The notes: generated by a model not told the origin, from the sequence alone. A stretch of DNA of 34,109 nucleotides from CAZAZQ01 sp964489705 (GCA_964489705.1 CAZAZQ010000024.1:1-34109), one strand, 5' to 3'; shown: positions 16,413 through 26,761, counted from the stretch's first letter. Numbers and translations: made by a program.

Positions 16413-17414
16413 TCAGTTCGTCGTCAGCGAATCATACAAGAAGATAATACGTTCACGAGTGGCGGCAAAGTCATCATTGTTCAACAGCGCTCCGTGCGCA
16501 TACCCGCTCCCGACCGCTGTTACCGTCTCGACCTCTGTCACCCCTTTCCCCAAAAGGAACGAGCGCGTCTCCGACTGCTGCGCATACGTCAGCGAATCAA
16601 TATTCTCGAGGAAGAAAAAGAACTTTTCACCGGCATACGGGTTACTCATCGTGTCGATTTCTTCTCGGAAGTAGTGCGACGAATCCATATGCCCGGCGTT
16701 GAACACTGAAAAGTCGATAATATCCCGAGCGCATTTGTCGCGATAGTTGACGATGGCGCAGGTTGCGGCGGACATGGAGAAACCGTGTAGCATGACCGAG
16801 TGAGCGTCGTAGTACTCCGCCAACTTGTCAATGAACGGATAGATATCGGCATCGATATTCAGATGCCAGCCGCAGGTTTGTCCGGGTCCGGTCAGGTAGT
16901 AAGGGTAGTCGTCACCGGGGCTGGGATTACCGCCTTGCCAGTCCACATCACCCATCCAATACTGCAGCGACAACACCGCTATGTTTTTCGTTTTCGCCAA
17001 CTCGTACCAGGTGCAAAAATGCTTCGCCCCGATACCGCAGTGCCCGTGCAGGTGGACAAGCATCCGTTTTTGAGCCGACGGTAACGTGTTCCAATTTTCC
17101 GGCAGCCAGAGAAAAGCGAACGTCTTGACAACATCGTTGGCGATGTAGATGATGTTGGGGTAATCTTGGTCGGTGGTATCGTCGTAGCAGGAGCTGAGAA
17201 TTAGTTGTACGTGAGACTGAAATATCAAAGTGTCGATAATGCCGCTGGGAGGAAGGCTGTTGTTCTGCGGCATTGTGGTGCTTATGATAATGGTGCTGGT
17301 ATCGGTGTCGGTGTTGTTCTGCGGGTTCGTCGCCTCATCGCTGCATGTCAACACCAACGAAAGAGACAAAACCAACGCCAACAATCCATACCTTAACGGT
17401 GAGCTATTCGTCAT
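16413..17414 (-). CDS. Exported alpha/beta-hydrolase-like protein
   Basis: This protein of about 333 residues has an N-terminal signal sequence (LLALVLSLSLVLTCS) and a serine/threonine-rich stretch to about 60. The rest looks like an alpha/beta-hydrolase of the esterase or depolymerase kind. LHGHCG would form the oxyanion hole, HGFSMSAAT carries the likely nucleophile serine (G-x-S-x-S), and YAHGAL near the end could supply the histidine. The substrate cannot be told. The Cys after LVLT could be a lipidation site but Thr before it is unusual. I start at the ATG at 17414, after AAAGGGG, rather than at the GTG one codon upstream. The 5' end lies in a 55-bp segment duplicated across the adjacent false gap. 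Confidence 0.72.
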   Translation of the reverse strand: MTNSSPLRYGLLALVLSLSLVLTCSDEATNPQNNTDTDTSTIIISTTMPQNNSLPPSGIIDTLIFQSHVQLILSSCYDDTTDQDYPNIIYIANDVVKTFAFLWLPENWNTLPSAQKRMLVHLHGHCGIGAKHFCTWYELAKTKNIAVLSLQYWMGDVDWQGGNPSPGDDYPYYLTGPGQTCGWHLNIDADIYPFIDKLAEYYDAHSVMLHGFSMSAATCAIVNYRDKCARDIIDFSVFNAGHMDSSHYFREEIDTMSNPYAGEKFFFFLENIDSLTYAQQSETRSFLLGKGVTEVETVTAVGSGYAHGALLNNDDFAATRERIIFLYDSLTTN

Positions 17415-17447
17415 CACAACCCCTTTGCTTCAATCCGAATCCTCAAA

Positions 17448-17547
17448 NNNNNNNNNNNNNNNNNNNNNNNNNNNNNNNNNNNNNNNNNNNNNNNNNNNNN
17501 NNNNNNNNNNNNNNNNNNNNNNNNNNNNNNNNNNNNNNNNNNNNNNN
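17448..17547. other. False assembly gap (100 N) flanked by a 55-bp duplicate
   Basis: The 55 bases before the gap (17393-17447) are identical to the 55 bases after it (17548-17602). This is an unmerged contig overlap, so the true distance is negative: removing the N run and one copy joins the sequence. The apparent second start region of the hydrolase at 17548-17602 is therefore not a second gene. In 17603-17711 only an 8-bp hairpin (17665-17684, loop AGGA) is visible. Confidence 0.95.
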
Positions 17548-17711
17548 TTAACGGTGAGCTATTCGTCATCACAACCCCTTTGCTTCAATCCGAATCCTCA
17601 AAACCTCCTGCTTTTATTATCGGCAAGAGAAGCCGGGGAATTCTGCTTTTTTAGCTTGCTCAGCGGTGGACGAGGACGTCCGCCATTTACACGCAATCTC
17701 TCAAAAGGAAC

Positions 17712-17969
17712 CTAACTTACGAAGTGTTTGTCAATAGCTTCAAAAAAACACTTCTGTACGTCATTCAGCTCTTTAGTTATTTCCCCTTCTGTATGATATT
17801 CTTGAAGAGCTTCTATTACCTCGCCTAACTCATGAATGGGAATGTCTCCACACTTTCCAAAAGCATTGAACACAATTTCCAAATCCTCTGGTAATTTCAC
17901 GTCGAGCTCACGATTGAATTTATAAAAAATCATAAACAACCCCGCAAAAGCACGTCCCTCAATACTCAT
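17712..17969 (-). CDS. Small soluble protein, unknown function, AT-rich
   Basis: This 85-residue protein is predicted helical and slightly acidic: MSIEGRAFAGLFMIFYKF at the start, then PEDLEIVFNAFGKCGD and ELGEVIEALQEYH. I recognise no family. A textbook ribosome-binding site (AGGAGG, 6 nt before ATG) supports it as a real gene. Base and codon use (AAA, GAA, TTT, ATT) is visibly richer in A and T than in the neighbours, as is the upstream region to about 18040, which suggests acquisition from elsewhere. It sits alone between the hydrolase and the aldolase, all on the same strand. Confidence 0.6.
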   Translation of the reverse strand: MSIEGRAFAGLFMIFYKFNRELDVKLPEDLEIVFNAFGKCGDIPIHELGEVIEALQEYHTEGEITKELNDVQKCFFEAIDKHFVS

Positions 17970-18044
17970 GTTTTCCTCCTATTTACTACATTTTCAATAT
18001 GCTCACGTACAAAATACGCTAAATTTTAGTATCACCCTTTTTCT

Positions 18045-18068
18045 CCGTCAGGAAAAGAGTCCTGACGG
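18045..18068. other. Perfect 9-bp inverted repeat after the aldolase gene
   Basis: CCGTCAGGA (18045-18053) pairs fully with TCCTGACGG (18060-18068) around AAAGAG. It lies 27 bases past the aldolase stop and is a likely 3' end structure of that transcript. Neither strand has a U-run directly after the stem in the sense needed for a classical terminator. Confidence 0.5.
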
Positions 18069-18095
18069 CGCATCAACCCACTTGCGTACAAACTA

Positions 18096-19145
<1,050 letters not shown>

Positions 19146-19392
19146 TTTGACATCTCCTTTGGAAAATATTTCTCTTGCCGATATTTAATCGTTTTCACAC
19201 GAGAAATCAACTATTTAACGTCCCTCTCGACACCGCCCATCCCGTCGAGCGGAAAAAAATGCCTTGCCCGGCTTGCCCCCGAAACGGTTTCTGTGTATCA
19301 TTTCCACCCAAGCGGAACCGTCCGCCTCGACAGAGAAAGAAATACTATATCATTCAGGCGACCATACCTGAAGGACTGGAGGAATAGAAACT

Positions 19393-21164
19393 ATGTATCG
19401 CGTACCAACCCCCAAAAACGAACCGGTTCTCAACTACGCTCCCGGTTCCCCGGAACGTGCCAAGCTGGAAGAAGCGCTGGCGGAATTGAAACGTACCTCT
19501 CTTGAAATCCCCATGGTCATCAACGGAGAAGAAATCAAAACCGACACCAAAGTGGAAATCCGCTCTCCGCACAATCACTCCCAGGTGCTGGGGTACTATT
19601 ACCAAGGAGGTGAGAAAGAAGTCGCTATGGCGGTGGAGGCGGCGGTCGAGGCTCAGCGCGCCTGGGCACACATGCCGTGGGAACAGCGTGCCGCCATTTT
19701 CTTGAAAGCGGCTGATCTCATCGCCGGACCGTATCGGCACATCATGAACGCCGCTACCATGCTGGCGCATTCCAAGACCATCTTCCAGGCGGAAATCGAT
19801 GCCGTCTGCGAGCTGGTTGACTTCTGGCGCTTCAACTGCCATTTCGCTCAGCAAATTTATGACATCCAGCCTACCAACGCACCGCTCATCTGGGACAGAC
19901 TCGACCATCGCCCGTTGGAAGGGTTCATCTTTGCCGTGACGCCGTTCAACTTNNNNNNNNNNNNNNNNNNNNNNNNNNNNNNNNNNNNNNNNNNNNNNNN
20001 NNNNNNNNNNNNNNNNNNNNNNNNNNNNNNNNNNNNNNNNNNNNNNNNNNNNGACTCGACCATCGCCCGTTGGAAGGGTTCATCTTTGCCGTGACGCCGT
20101 TCAACTTCGTCTCGATTAACGGCAACCTCCCCACTGCCCCCGCGATTATGGGGAACGTCACGGTCTGGAAACCGGCTTCCACAGCAGCGTATACCTCGCA
20201 CTTCATTATGAAAATCCTCCGCGAAGCGGGGCTGCCCAAAGGCATCATCAACCTCGTCTTCGCCCGCGGCGCCGCCATCGGGGACACCGTCCTGCGCAAC
20301 AAGCATCTGGCGGGCATCCACTTTACCGGCTCGACGGCTACCTTCCAGACGATGTGGAAAACGGTTGGCGAGAATATCGCCAACTACCGCAGTTACCCCC
20401 GCATCGTCGGCGAGACCGGCGGGAAGGACTTCATCGTCGCCCACAATTCGTGTGATGTCGACGCTCTGGTGACCGCCATTGTGCGCGGCTCGTTCGAATA
20501 TCAAGGGCAAAAGTGCTCTGCCTCCTCGCGGTGCTACCTGCCGAAATCCCTCTGGGGTGAAATCAAGGAAAAGCTCGTCACTCAAACCAAGGAGCTGAAG
20601 ATGGGCGACCCGGAAGATTTCACGAACTTCCTCAACGCCATCATCGATGAGTCGGCATACCGCTCTATCGTCGCCTATATCGACTACGCCAAACAGTCAG
20701 GCGACTGCGAGATTATCTGCGGCGGCGGTTATGATGAATCGAAGGGATGGTTTATCGAGCCGACTATTGTCGTGACAACCGACCCGCACTTCAAGTTGAT
20801 GGAAGAGGAAATCTTCGGACCGGTGGTGACTATTTACGTATATGACGACGACGAATACGCCAACACCCTCCATTTGGTTGACAATACCTCTCCGTATGCC
20901 CTCACCGGCGCCATCTTTGCCACCGATAGAAATGCGATTGCGCTTGCGGAGCGTACTCTGCGCAACGCCGCCGGCAATTTCTACATCAACGACAAACCGA
21001 CTGGCGCCGTGGTGGGACAGCAGCCGTTCGGCGGCGGACGAGCGTCAGGTACCAACGACAAAGCGGGCGGCATTCAGAACATGCTCCGCTGGACCTCGCC
21101 GCGTTCCATCAAAGAGAATTTCGTCCCGCCGAAAGACTATCGCTATCCTTTCATGGGACAATAA
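19393..21164 (+). CDS. L-glutamate gamma-semialdehyde (P5C) dehydrogenase, split only by a false gap
   Basis: This aldehyde dehydrogenase oxidises glutamate semialdehyde to glutamate, the second step of proline breakdown. The listed span includes 100 N and a duplicated 55 bp; with those removed it reads as one uninterrupted frame of 538 residues, the usual size of stand-alone P5CDH. Residues: VTPFNFVSINGN around the joint at F187, the FTGS turn, GETGGKD with catalytic Glu near 289, and QGQKCSASSR with catalytic Cys near 323. EEIFGPVV and PFGGGRASGTNDKAGG follow toward the C-terminus. An excellent GGAGG ribosome-binding site precedes the ATG. No proline dehydrogenase is in the window. Confidence 0.94.
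19953..20052. other. False assembly gap (100 N) inside the P5C dehydrogenase gene
   Basis: The last 55 bases before the N run (19898-19952) equal the first 55 after it (20053-20107). Joining them restores the reading frame across VTPFNF/VSING. The identical overlap length at this gap and the one at 17448 points to an assembler word-size overlap, not biology. Confidence 0.97.
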
Positions 21165-21190
21165 GAGAACCGACGTTTTCCAAACGACAG

Positions 21191-21228
21191 AAAAAAAACA
21201 GGTCACCCTCCAACAGGAGGGTGACCTG
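21191..21228 (-). terminator. Strong terminator between convergent genes
   Basis: CAGGTCACCCTCC (21199-21211) pairs perfectly with GGAGGGTGACCTG (21216-21228), loop AACA. Read on the minus strand, the stem is followed by eight T, so it ends the exported repeat-protein transcript. On the plus strand the following bases are T-rich but interrupted, so it may also serve the P5C dehydrogenase gene. Confidence 0.9.
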
Positions 21229-21257
21229 ATTCATTTGTTTGGCAGGATTGAGTCAGT

Positions 21258-22487
21258 TTAGCGCTTGAACTCCACGCGATCGAAGTCTTCCCAGTCAACC
21301 TCGACTTCTTCACCGTCATCAAGGGTGATGAAAATGCCTTTGTTGTCTTCATCGACATCATTGGAACCGCGCAAGCGGAAAGTGCGACCGTCCCAGAGGG
21401 TCACGACGGACGAACGGTAGGAACGCTTGCGGATGCTTTTAATCTTGGAAAACTCAATCTCAAAATCCAATCCCCGCATACTGCCGTCGAGGATTTCCCA
21501 CGTGTACTCCTCATCGTCATCCCAGCGAATTTCCCCCGTGTAGGAATCGTCATCCTCGGTATACACTGTGCCCCATAACGGCTTGCCGCCGTCAAACTGG
21601 TCATAGGTCACCTGGTACGGGGCGGGGGAAAATTCCAAGCGGTCAAACTCGTCCCATTCCACTTGCACCTGTCCAAAGCCGGGATCGGAGATGATGATGC
21701 CCCGGTTGCCGTCGTCGACATCGTTGGAGCCGCGCAGAACCATCTCCTTCCCGTTGGTGAGAGTCACCTTCGCCGCATTGGAACTGTAGCGCTCGATAAC
21801 GGCAATGTCGCCGAACTTGATTTTCCGTTTACGTCCTTTTTCCTCTCCGTCGAGGATATCCGTCGGGAACAGCTCGTCCACATCCCAGCAGACAAAGCCG
21901 GTAAACTCTTTTCCCCTGCGGGTGGTTAACGTCCCGTACAAGCGCTCGCCGAACTCGGATTTCAGTCCGGCGGGGGGCGACATGAAGTCAATCGTCTCCA
22001 AATCGTCCCAGACCAGCTCGATTTCTCCCTCGTCGCGGTCCTCGATGATGATTTCCCGGATGTCGGTGCCGATATCCGTCGAGCCCTCGGTAAACTCGAC
22101 CTCCTGCCCGGATTTCAACGTCAACAGCACCGCATCGTCATCGACCACGTCCATCGTCTCAATGTGTCCGAACCGAATGCCGGTTTGCGCCGACGACCAC
22201 CAACTTCGGTCCGACGAGGAACGGGCGATTTCGATACCGAAAATCTTAAACGAGGTTCTCCGCTCGCGACGATACTCGGAGCGCCGGTGTTTGTTACGGG
22301 GAAGGTCTTTGGTGCCGTCCAACATATCCACCCAACTCCCCTCGTTTTTATCCCACCGGATGAAACCTTCAAAAATATCGCCGTCCACCGTCGTAATTCT
22401 TCCGTATATTCTGCCGCTGTCGTCTGCCGCCGCCGAGAGAACCAACCCGAAGAGCAGGACAAAAAACGCCACCGCTGTTTTCCACAT
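21258..22487 (-). CDS. Exported protein made of three internal repeats, unknown function
   Basis: This 409-residue protein has a signal peptide (FFVLLFGLVLSAAADD, cleavage probably near residue 21). The mature part holds three homologous units at about 26-170, 180-288 and 301-408. Each unit has a G-x-(I/L/V)-T/Y strand followed by GFIRWD-type residues, an (I/M)LDG (56, 212, 333), and GS(T/N)D(I/V)...G/R-I at about 135, 253 and 373. Each ends in V-x-W-D/E-(D/E)-(L/F)-(E/D)-x-(I/L/V)-(D/E)F. The pattern suggests beta-rich repeats, strongly acidic. I know no name for it. GGAGG precedes the ATG. It stands alone between two terminators. Confidence 0.75.
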   Translation of the reverse strand: MWKTAVAFFVLLFGLVLSAAADDSGRIYGRITTVDGDIFEGFIRWDKNEGSWVDMLDGTKDLPRNKHRRSEYRRERRTSFKIFGIEIARSSSDRSWWSSAQTGIRFGHIETMDVVDDDAVLLTLKSGQEVEFTEGSTDIGTDIREIIIEDRDEGEIELVWDDLETIDFMSPPAGLKSEFGERLYGTLTTRRGKEFTGFVCWDVDELFPTDILDGEEKGRKRKIKFGDIAVIERYSSNAAKVTLTNGKEMVLRGSNDVDDGNRGIIISDPGFGQVQVEWDEFDRLEFSPAPYQVTYDQFDGGKPLWGTVYTEDDDSYTGEIRWDDDEEYTWEILDGSMRGLDFEIEFSKIKSIRKRSYRSSVVTLWDGRTFRLRGSNDVDEDNKGIFITLDDGEEVEVDWEDFDRVEFKR

Positions 22488-22618
22488 ATCTGTTTGTCCT
22501 CCGTTTACGATATGTCCTTGTCTCTGGTATCCTTACGAAAAGAAAGAAAAAAAGTTGTCTCGAAAGCAGGATTTTCTCGGGGAAAGGAGGATAAAGAAGA
22601 CGTCGAAACCCGCCAGAC

Positions 22619-22686
22619 AAAAAAGAGAATGCCCCTGCTGCAGGGGTAAAAAAAGGAACCTGCCTGTCGAGGGGGAAACAGGCAGG
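22619..22686 (-). terminator. Tandem terminators after the HU/small basic protein genes
   Basis: Read on the minus strand, CCTGCCTGT/ACAGGCAGG (22659-22667 with 22678-22686) is followed by TTCCTTTTTTT. Then a second hairpin, CCCCTG-CAG-CAGGGG (22632-22646), is followed by CATTCTCTTTTTT. Both face the transcript arriving from the genes above. From 22488 to 22797 (310 bases) I see only these structures, the ribosome-binding site of the neighbouring gene, and a weak CTCCC/GGGAG hairpin near 22771. Confidence 0.8.
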
Positions 22687-22797
22687 CTGGGTTCAATCCT
22701 CAAGAGATAGTATAGGAAGTGAAGATCTATCATTTCCCGCCGGTTTCAGGCGTCAAAGACACCTCCCACGGGCGGGAGCACAATTCAACGTCGGTTC

Positions 22798-22893
22798 CTA
22801 TCTGTTTTTCTTTTTATGACGATTGGCGCGTCTGCGTTTTTTCCGCTTATGCGTCTTTATTTTCAAGCGTTTCCGTTTCTTTCCGCTTGGCAT
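22798..22893 (-). CDS. 31-residue basic protein, AURKAIP1/COX24 (mS38-like) family
   Basis: This very short gene encodes MPSGKKRKR followed by LKIKTHKRKKRRRANRHKKK and a short end, with 19 of 31 residues Lys or Arg and two His. The sequence closely follows the tiny bacterial AURKAIP1/COX24-domain proteins (MPSGKKRKR...THKRKKR...NRHKKK), relatives of a mitochondrial small-subunit ribosomal protein; a role on the ribosome is inferred from that family. A strong GGAGG lies 4 nt before the ATG. It starts 31 nt after the HU stop, so the two are in one transcript, closed by tandem terminators. Confidence 0.85.
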   Translation of the reverse strand: MPSGKKRKRLKIKTHKRKKRRRANRHKKKNR

Positions 22894-22924
22894 TCAACCT
22901 CCAATTTACCGTTGCTGCTTCTGC

Positions 22925-23209
22925 TTAGATAGCAAGTTTCGTAATCATGTTCTTAAACTCATTCGAAGGCTTGAACACCGGAACCTTCCGGTCGGGTACC
23001 GGCACCACTTCACCGGTGCGAGGGTTACGAGCTTTTCGCGCCTTCCGAAGCTTTACCTTAAATGTCCCGAACCCTCTGATCTCGATATTGTGTCCGCTCT
23101 CCAACGACTTCTTGATAACATCAAGTAACGAGTCAACCACCACTGACACGTCAGTCCTGGTAAGGCCGGTTTTTTCTGCAACCCGTTCCACTAAATCAGC
23201 CTTTGTCAC
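22925..23209 (-). CDS. hup: HU-family DNA-binding protein
   Basis: This 94-residue protein is a complete HU/IHF-fold histone-like protein. The dimerising helices (TKADLVERVAEKTGLTRTDV) precede the GFGTFKVK core. The DNA-bending arm contains RKARNPRTGEVVPVPDRKVPVFKP, with the conserved RNPRTG at about 61-66 and the intercalating Pro. It starts with GTG after GGGAGG at good spacing; no ATG is available nearby. It compacts and bends DNA. The sequence alone does not separate HU from IHF-like roles. It lies 179 nt after sppA and 31 nt before the small basic-protein gene on the same strand. Confidence 0.94.
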   Translation of the reverse strand: MTKADLVERVAEKTGLTRTDVSVVVDSLLDVIKKSLESGHNIEIRGFGTFKVKLRKARKARNPRTGEVVPVPDRKVPVFKPSNEFKNMITKLAI

Positions 23210-23388
23210 GACAACCTCCCAACTGCTACAACCAACATTCTTCTATATATCTCCAACGCTCTCCATCCCAAGGAAATTCTTTTCCTCTATCAGGTAACCC
23301 CTTGGAGCAGGAAAAGATACACTCTTTTCCCCTAAATGAAAAGCAAAAAGAGCCGCTTGTCTATAGTTTTTTTGAAAAAAATCGCTTC

Positions 23389-24291
23389 TCACCGGTAGAG
23401 ATAGAGCAACTGCGGTTCCGTAAGTTCTTGAATGACATTGTCATCAAAGCCGGGAAGCAACCCGCCGAGCAAGTCGAACAACCGGAACTTCTTTTTCTCG
23501 ACAGGACGAACCACTTTCGGTTTTCCGCTGATTTCCGCCAAATCCGCCGCAATTTCTATAGCTTCCTGCAAACCGCCAAGGGTATCCACCAGCCCTAAGT
23601 TGTACGCCTGCAAGCCGGTAAAAATAGAACCATCGGCTAACGGATAGATCTCTTCCTTTTCCATTCCCCGTCCTTCGGAAATGGCTTCCACGAACTGCTC
23701 GTAGCTATCCATCACTACCGAACGGAGCATGAGCTCTTCTTTTTTCGTCATCGGACGGGTGTAGGTACCGACATCTTTCAGCTCTCCCGATTTGACGGTC
23801 TCAGTCGCGATGCCCAGTTTCTCCATCAATCCTTGAAAAGTGGGGAAAGAAAAGATGACTCCGATCGAACCGGTAATCGTGCCCGGGTTGGCGACGATTC
23901 GGTCGGCACCGCAGGCGATGTAGTACCCGCCGGACGCCGCCACCGACGCCATTGAGGCAATCACCGGTTTCTTCTCGCGCGCCCGCTTGACGGCGTCGAA
24001 AATCTCTTGAGAAATCGCCACCCCTCCGCCGGGGGAGTTGATATGCAAGATTATCGCTTTGATAGAGTTGTTTTCCGCCCATCGGTCGATTTGCTTGATA
24101 ACCGGTCGTCCGGTCGTCTCGGTGATGACTCCAAACATCTCCACGACGCCGATATTACCGCCTAAGCCGGTGAACTCAAGCTCACCCCCTTGCGTCATCA
24201 AGCCGATGAAAAGCAAGCCAAAAAACCCCAGCGCGGCAATGAAGACAAAGGCGATAATGATTCCGATGACGACATCACGCTTCCGTGCCAT
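23389..24291 (-). CDS. sppA: Signal peptide peptidase SppA (short form)
   Basis: This 300-residue membrane serine protease clears cleaved signal peptides. One N-terminal membrane helix (9-32) is followed by the ClpP-like SppA fold: ILHINSPGGGVAISQEI (81-97), MASVAASGGYYIACGAD with nucleophile Ser120, TITGSIGVI (138-146), and the general base Lys172 in SGELKDVG. The 52-residue spacing between Ser and Lys equals that of Bacillus subtilis SppA, whose length it also matches. It starts 12 nt after the transglycosylase gene stop, suggesting one transcript for envelope upkeep. Confidence 0.94.
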   Translation of the reverse strand: MARKRDVVIGIIIAFVFIAALGFFGLLFIGLMTQGGELEFTGLGGNIGVVEMFGVITETTGRPVIKQIDRWAENNSIKAIILHINSPGGGVAISQEIFDAVKRAREKKPVIASMASVAASGGYYIACGADRIVANPGTITGSIGVIFSFPTFQGLMEKLGIATETVKSGELKDVGTYTRPMTKKEELMLRSVVMDSYEQFVEAISEGRGMEKEEIYPLADGSIFTGLQAYNLGLVDTLGGLQEAIEIAADLAEISGKPKVVRPVEKKKFRLFDLLGGLLPGFDDNVIQELTEPQLLYLYR

Positions 24292-24303
24292 GAATGTCTC
24301 CGT

Positions 24304-26538
24304 TCAGTTTAAGATAATTTTCAGTTTCGTTCCCACCTGCAAGCGGTCCGGATCGGATATTTTGTTGATGGAGAGAATTTTTGCGATGGTGGTACGATAT
24401 TTTTTGGCGATCCGGCTCAAGGTTTCGCCCCGGCGCACTTTGTGGATGACGTAGTTCAAGTCGTTGTCGGCGCTGACGATAAGCACCTGCCCGGGATAAA
24501 TCCGGCTGGAGCGGCCCAACCCGTTGAGGCTCCTGATCCGGTCGGTGGTGGTGCCGAACTTCCGGGCGATATCCCAGAGGGTGTCGCCTCGGCGCACCTT
24601 GTAGGTGCCGGACGAGCTTTTCTTCGAGCCGCTCGATTTCTTTTTCGGCTGGTCGGTTTGGGCGTAGGTGGTCTTTTTGTTTTTCAGCTTCGTTGCGGTG
24701 GAAGGGATTCTCAACTTCTGCCCGACGTAAATCCGCGAGCCGCGCTCGATGTAGTTAATTCGCCGCAAAGCGCTTACCGTTGTCCCGAACGCCCGCGCGA
24801 TGTCCCACATGGTATCTCCCGCCCGCACCGTGTAGACGGAATTTTTCGCCGAATACTCTCTGTTCTTCTTCCGGCTGGAAGCCCGGTACTCCCGGTCGAG
24901 CGGCACCGGCACAATGAGCGTCTTACCGGCGTAAATTTTTGAGCGGCGGTTGAGATTGTTGGCGGCGAAAATCGCATACTGGGAAACGCCGTATTTTGCC
25001 GCAATGGAGCTGACCGTCTCGCCCCGTCTGATTTTGTGGCGCACCCAACTGGTCTCTTTCGGTGAAGGCATAGAGTCATACGCCAGCAGGAACTTCTCCT
25101 TGGTGCCGACGGGGATTTTCAGGGTATATTTTTTGGCGTTGGGCGGAGTATACCGCCTGAGCAATTCGGGGTTGAGCTCTTTAAGTTCCTTCAAAGAGCA
25201 TCCGAGCGCCTTCGCCACCACTGAGAGGTCTAAACACCGGTCGATAACCACTTCATCCCAGACCACTTCCGGTTCGTACTCGATATTGTCGAAGCCGTAC
25301 TTCTCCGGATTCTTGGCGATAATCGCCGCCGCCATGATGAGCGGCACGTAGTCCATCGTCTGGCGTTTCAACCGAAGTTTCCAGAAGTCGATAGTGCGTT
25401 GTTTCTTTATGGTATTTCTAATCCGTCCCGATCCGCCGTTATACGCCGCCATGGCAAGCTCCCACGACCCGAACTCTTCGTACAAATCTTTCAAGTGACG
25501 ACAGGCGGCATGAGTCGATTTCACCGGGTCGCGGCGCTCGTCCATCCACCAATTTCGTTTGAGCCCGTACAATCTGCCGGTGGAGGAAATAAACTGCCAC
25601 AGTCCGACCGCCCGTGCCCACGAATAGGCGTTTGGGTTGTATCCCGATTCCACCAACGACAGGTAGATTAAATCCTGCGGCAATCCGTACTGCTTCAAGA
25701 TTCGTTTCATCATGGGGGTATATTTCTTGGAGCGGGCGAGGTACTTGGCAAAGGCGTCACGGGCGACCGTCTGGAAATAGATGAGCGATTTCTTCACCCG
25801 ATCGTTCATGACAATCGGGATGTCGTAGGTGACCTGTTCCGTTTCTCCCTTGAAGAGTTGGAGAGTATCGGTCGTAAGATTGTTGGCAAGGTCACCGAAA
25901 CGCTCGATGAGCACCGAGGCGGAAACGTCTTCGTCCAACCGCCCCAGCGACCGAAGGGCAACCCGATAGTCGGCGATGATATTGTCGAGGGTTGTTTCAT
26001 ATTTCTCCGCTTCCGGAGTGGAGAGGGAATCCGGCTCGATATCGAGCGACGCCAGAATCTTGAGCGCTTTTTCAAAGTAGTACTGGGCTTCCTCCCACGC
26101 CGCCTCCCGGTTGGCAATAACCCCCATGGAATGGTACTCTTCCGCCAGCTCAAACTGCCGCCAGACATCATCATCCACCGCTTTGGCGGAATCGTCGATA
26201 TCGACGGAACTGGCACCGTAGAGCGACTCGTCTGCTACCGGGTACTCCTCGGGCGGAGCCAGGGGGTCTGATTGTTGGAAATAATTATCGGAATGGGACA
26301 GGTAGCCTTTGGAGGTCTGTTCTTCGCCGTACCCCGCCGAGCCGTAGGCACCGAAATCGCCTCCGCTCAGCGAATCTTCGGCTGTCGTGACAGAGTCAGC
26401 CTTCCCGGTGCGGTCACCGTAAAGCTGGGGATGGGACATCCCTGCCTTGCCGCCGCAACCGGCGACGGTGCAACAAAACAAAACTACGATGCCGAGAAAA
26501 AAATACGGCGCTGTCTTCCGTGATGCCAAAATACCCAT
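24304..26538 (-). CDS. mltD: MltD-type membrane-bound lytic transglycosylase with four LysM domains
   Basis: This 744-residue lipoprotein has a canonical lipobox TVAGC (Cys28). A long low-complexity, acidic region (30-130) and a helical part to 270 follow. The SLT domain at about 280-390 contains YLSLVESGYNPNAYS with catalytic Glu297, then AVGLWQFI and MAAYNGG. Four LysM modules follow, beginning near HKIRRGETVSSIA, YTVRAGDTMWDIA, YKVRRGDTLWDIA and HKVRRGETLSRIA. It would cleave glycan strands without hydrolysis while anchored in the outer membrane, with LysM holding peptidoglycan. E. coli MltD has two LysM, so four is a longer version. sppA follows in the same direction. Confidence 0.94.
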   Translation of the reverse strand: MGILASRKTAPYFFLGIVVLFCCTVAGCGGKAGMSHPQLYGDRTGKADSVTTAEDSLSGGDFGAYGSAGYGEEQTSKGYLSHSDNYFQQSDPLAPPEEYPVADESLYGASSVDIDDSAKAVDDDVWRQFELAEEYHSMGVIANREAAWEEAQYYFEKALKILASLDIEPDSLSTPEAEKYETTLDNIIADYRVALRSLGRLDEDVSASVLIERFGDLANNLTTDTLQLFKGETEQVTYDIPIVMNDRVKKSLIYFQTVARDAFAKYLARSKKYTPMMKRILKQYGLPQDLIYLSLVESGYNPNAYSWARAVGLWQFISSTGRLYGLKRNWWMDERRDPVKSTHAACRHLKDLYEEFGSWELAMAAYNGGSGRIRNTIKKQRTIDFWKLRLKRQTMDYVPLIMAAAIIAKNPEKYGFDNIEYEPEVVWDEVVIDRCLDLSVVAKALGCSLKELKELNPELLRRYTPPNAKKYTLKIPVGTKEKFLLAYDSMPSPKETSWVRHKIRRGETVSSIAAKYGVSQYAIFAANNLNRRSKIYAGKTLIVPVPLDREYRASSRKKNREYSAKNSVYTVRAGDTMWDIARAFGTTVSALRRINYIERGSRIYVGQKLRIPSTATKLKNKKTTYAQTDQPKKKSSGSKKSSSGTYKVRRGDTLWDIARKFGTTTDRIRSLNGLGRSSRIYPGQVLIVSADNDLNYVIHKVRRGETLSRIAKKYRTTIAKILSINKISDPDRLQVGTKLKIILN

Positions 26539-26761
26539 ACTTATCCTATTCGTCGCTATGTTTACGTTTACCTACCTTATCGGAAACTTCGGTATGACAC
26601 TTAAATATGCTCTGCATACCTAACTTGTTGCCATAGCTGCAAATATATATGCCGAACGGAGCCTCTCCTGTCAAGCTCTTTTGGAGTTATACGTCATTAT
26701 CTCCAAAGGATGTTGAAAAAATGAACAGGGCGGTGCGGGGAACACTATGTTGCAAAAAGCG

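Noticed and set aside
17338..17350. Lipoprotein assignment of the exported hydrolase
   Set aside because: The residue before the Cys is Thr, which is not a usual lipobox residue, so only secretion is claimed.
17393..17602. 55-bp direct repeats as target duplication or mobile element ends
   Set aside because: The identical length at two separate N gaps and restored coding at one show an assembly overlap.
18045..18068. Rho-independent terminator after the aldolase
   Set aside because: The stem is perfect but no U-run follows it on the minus strand, so it is listed only as an inverted repeat.
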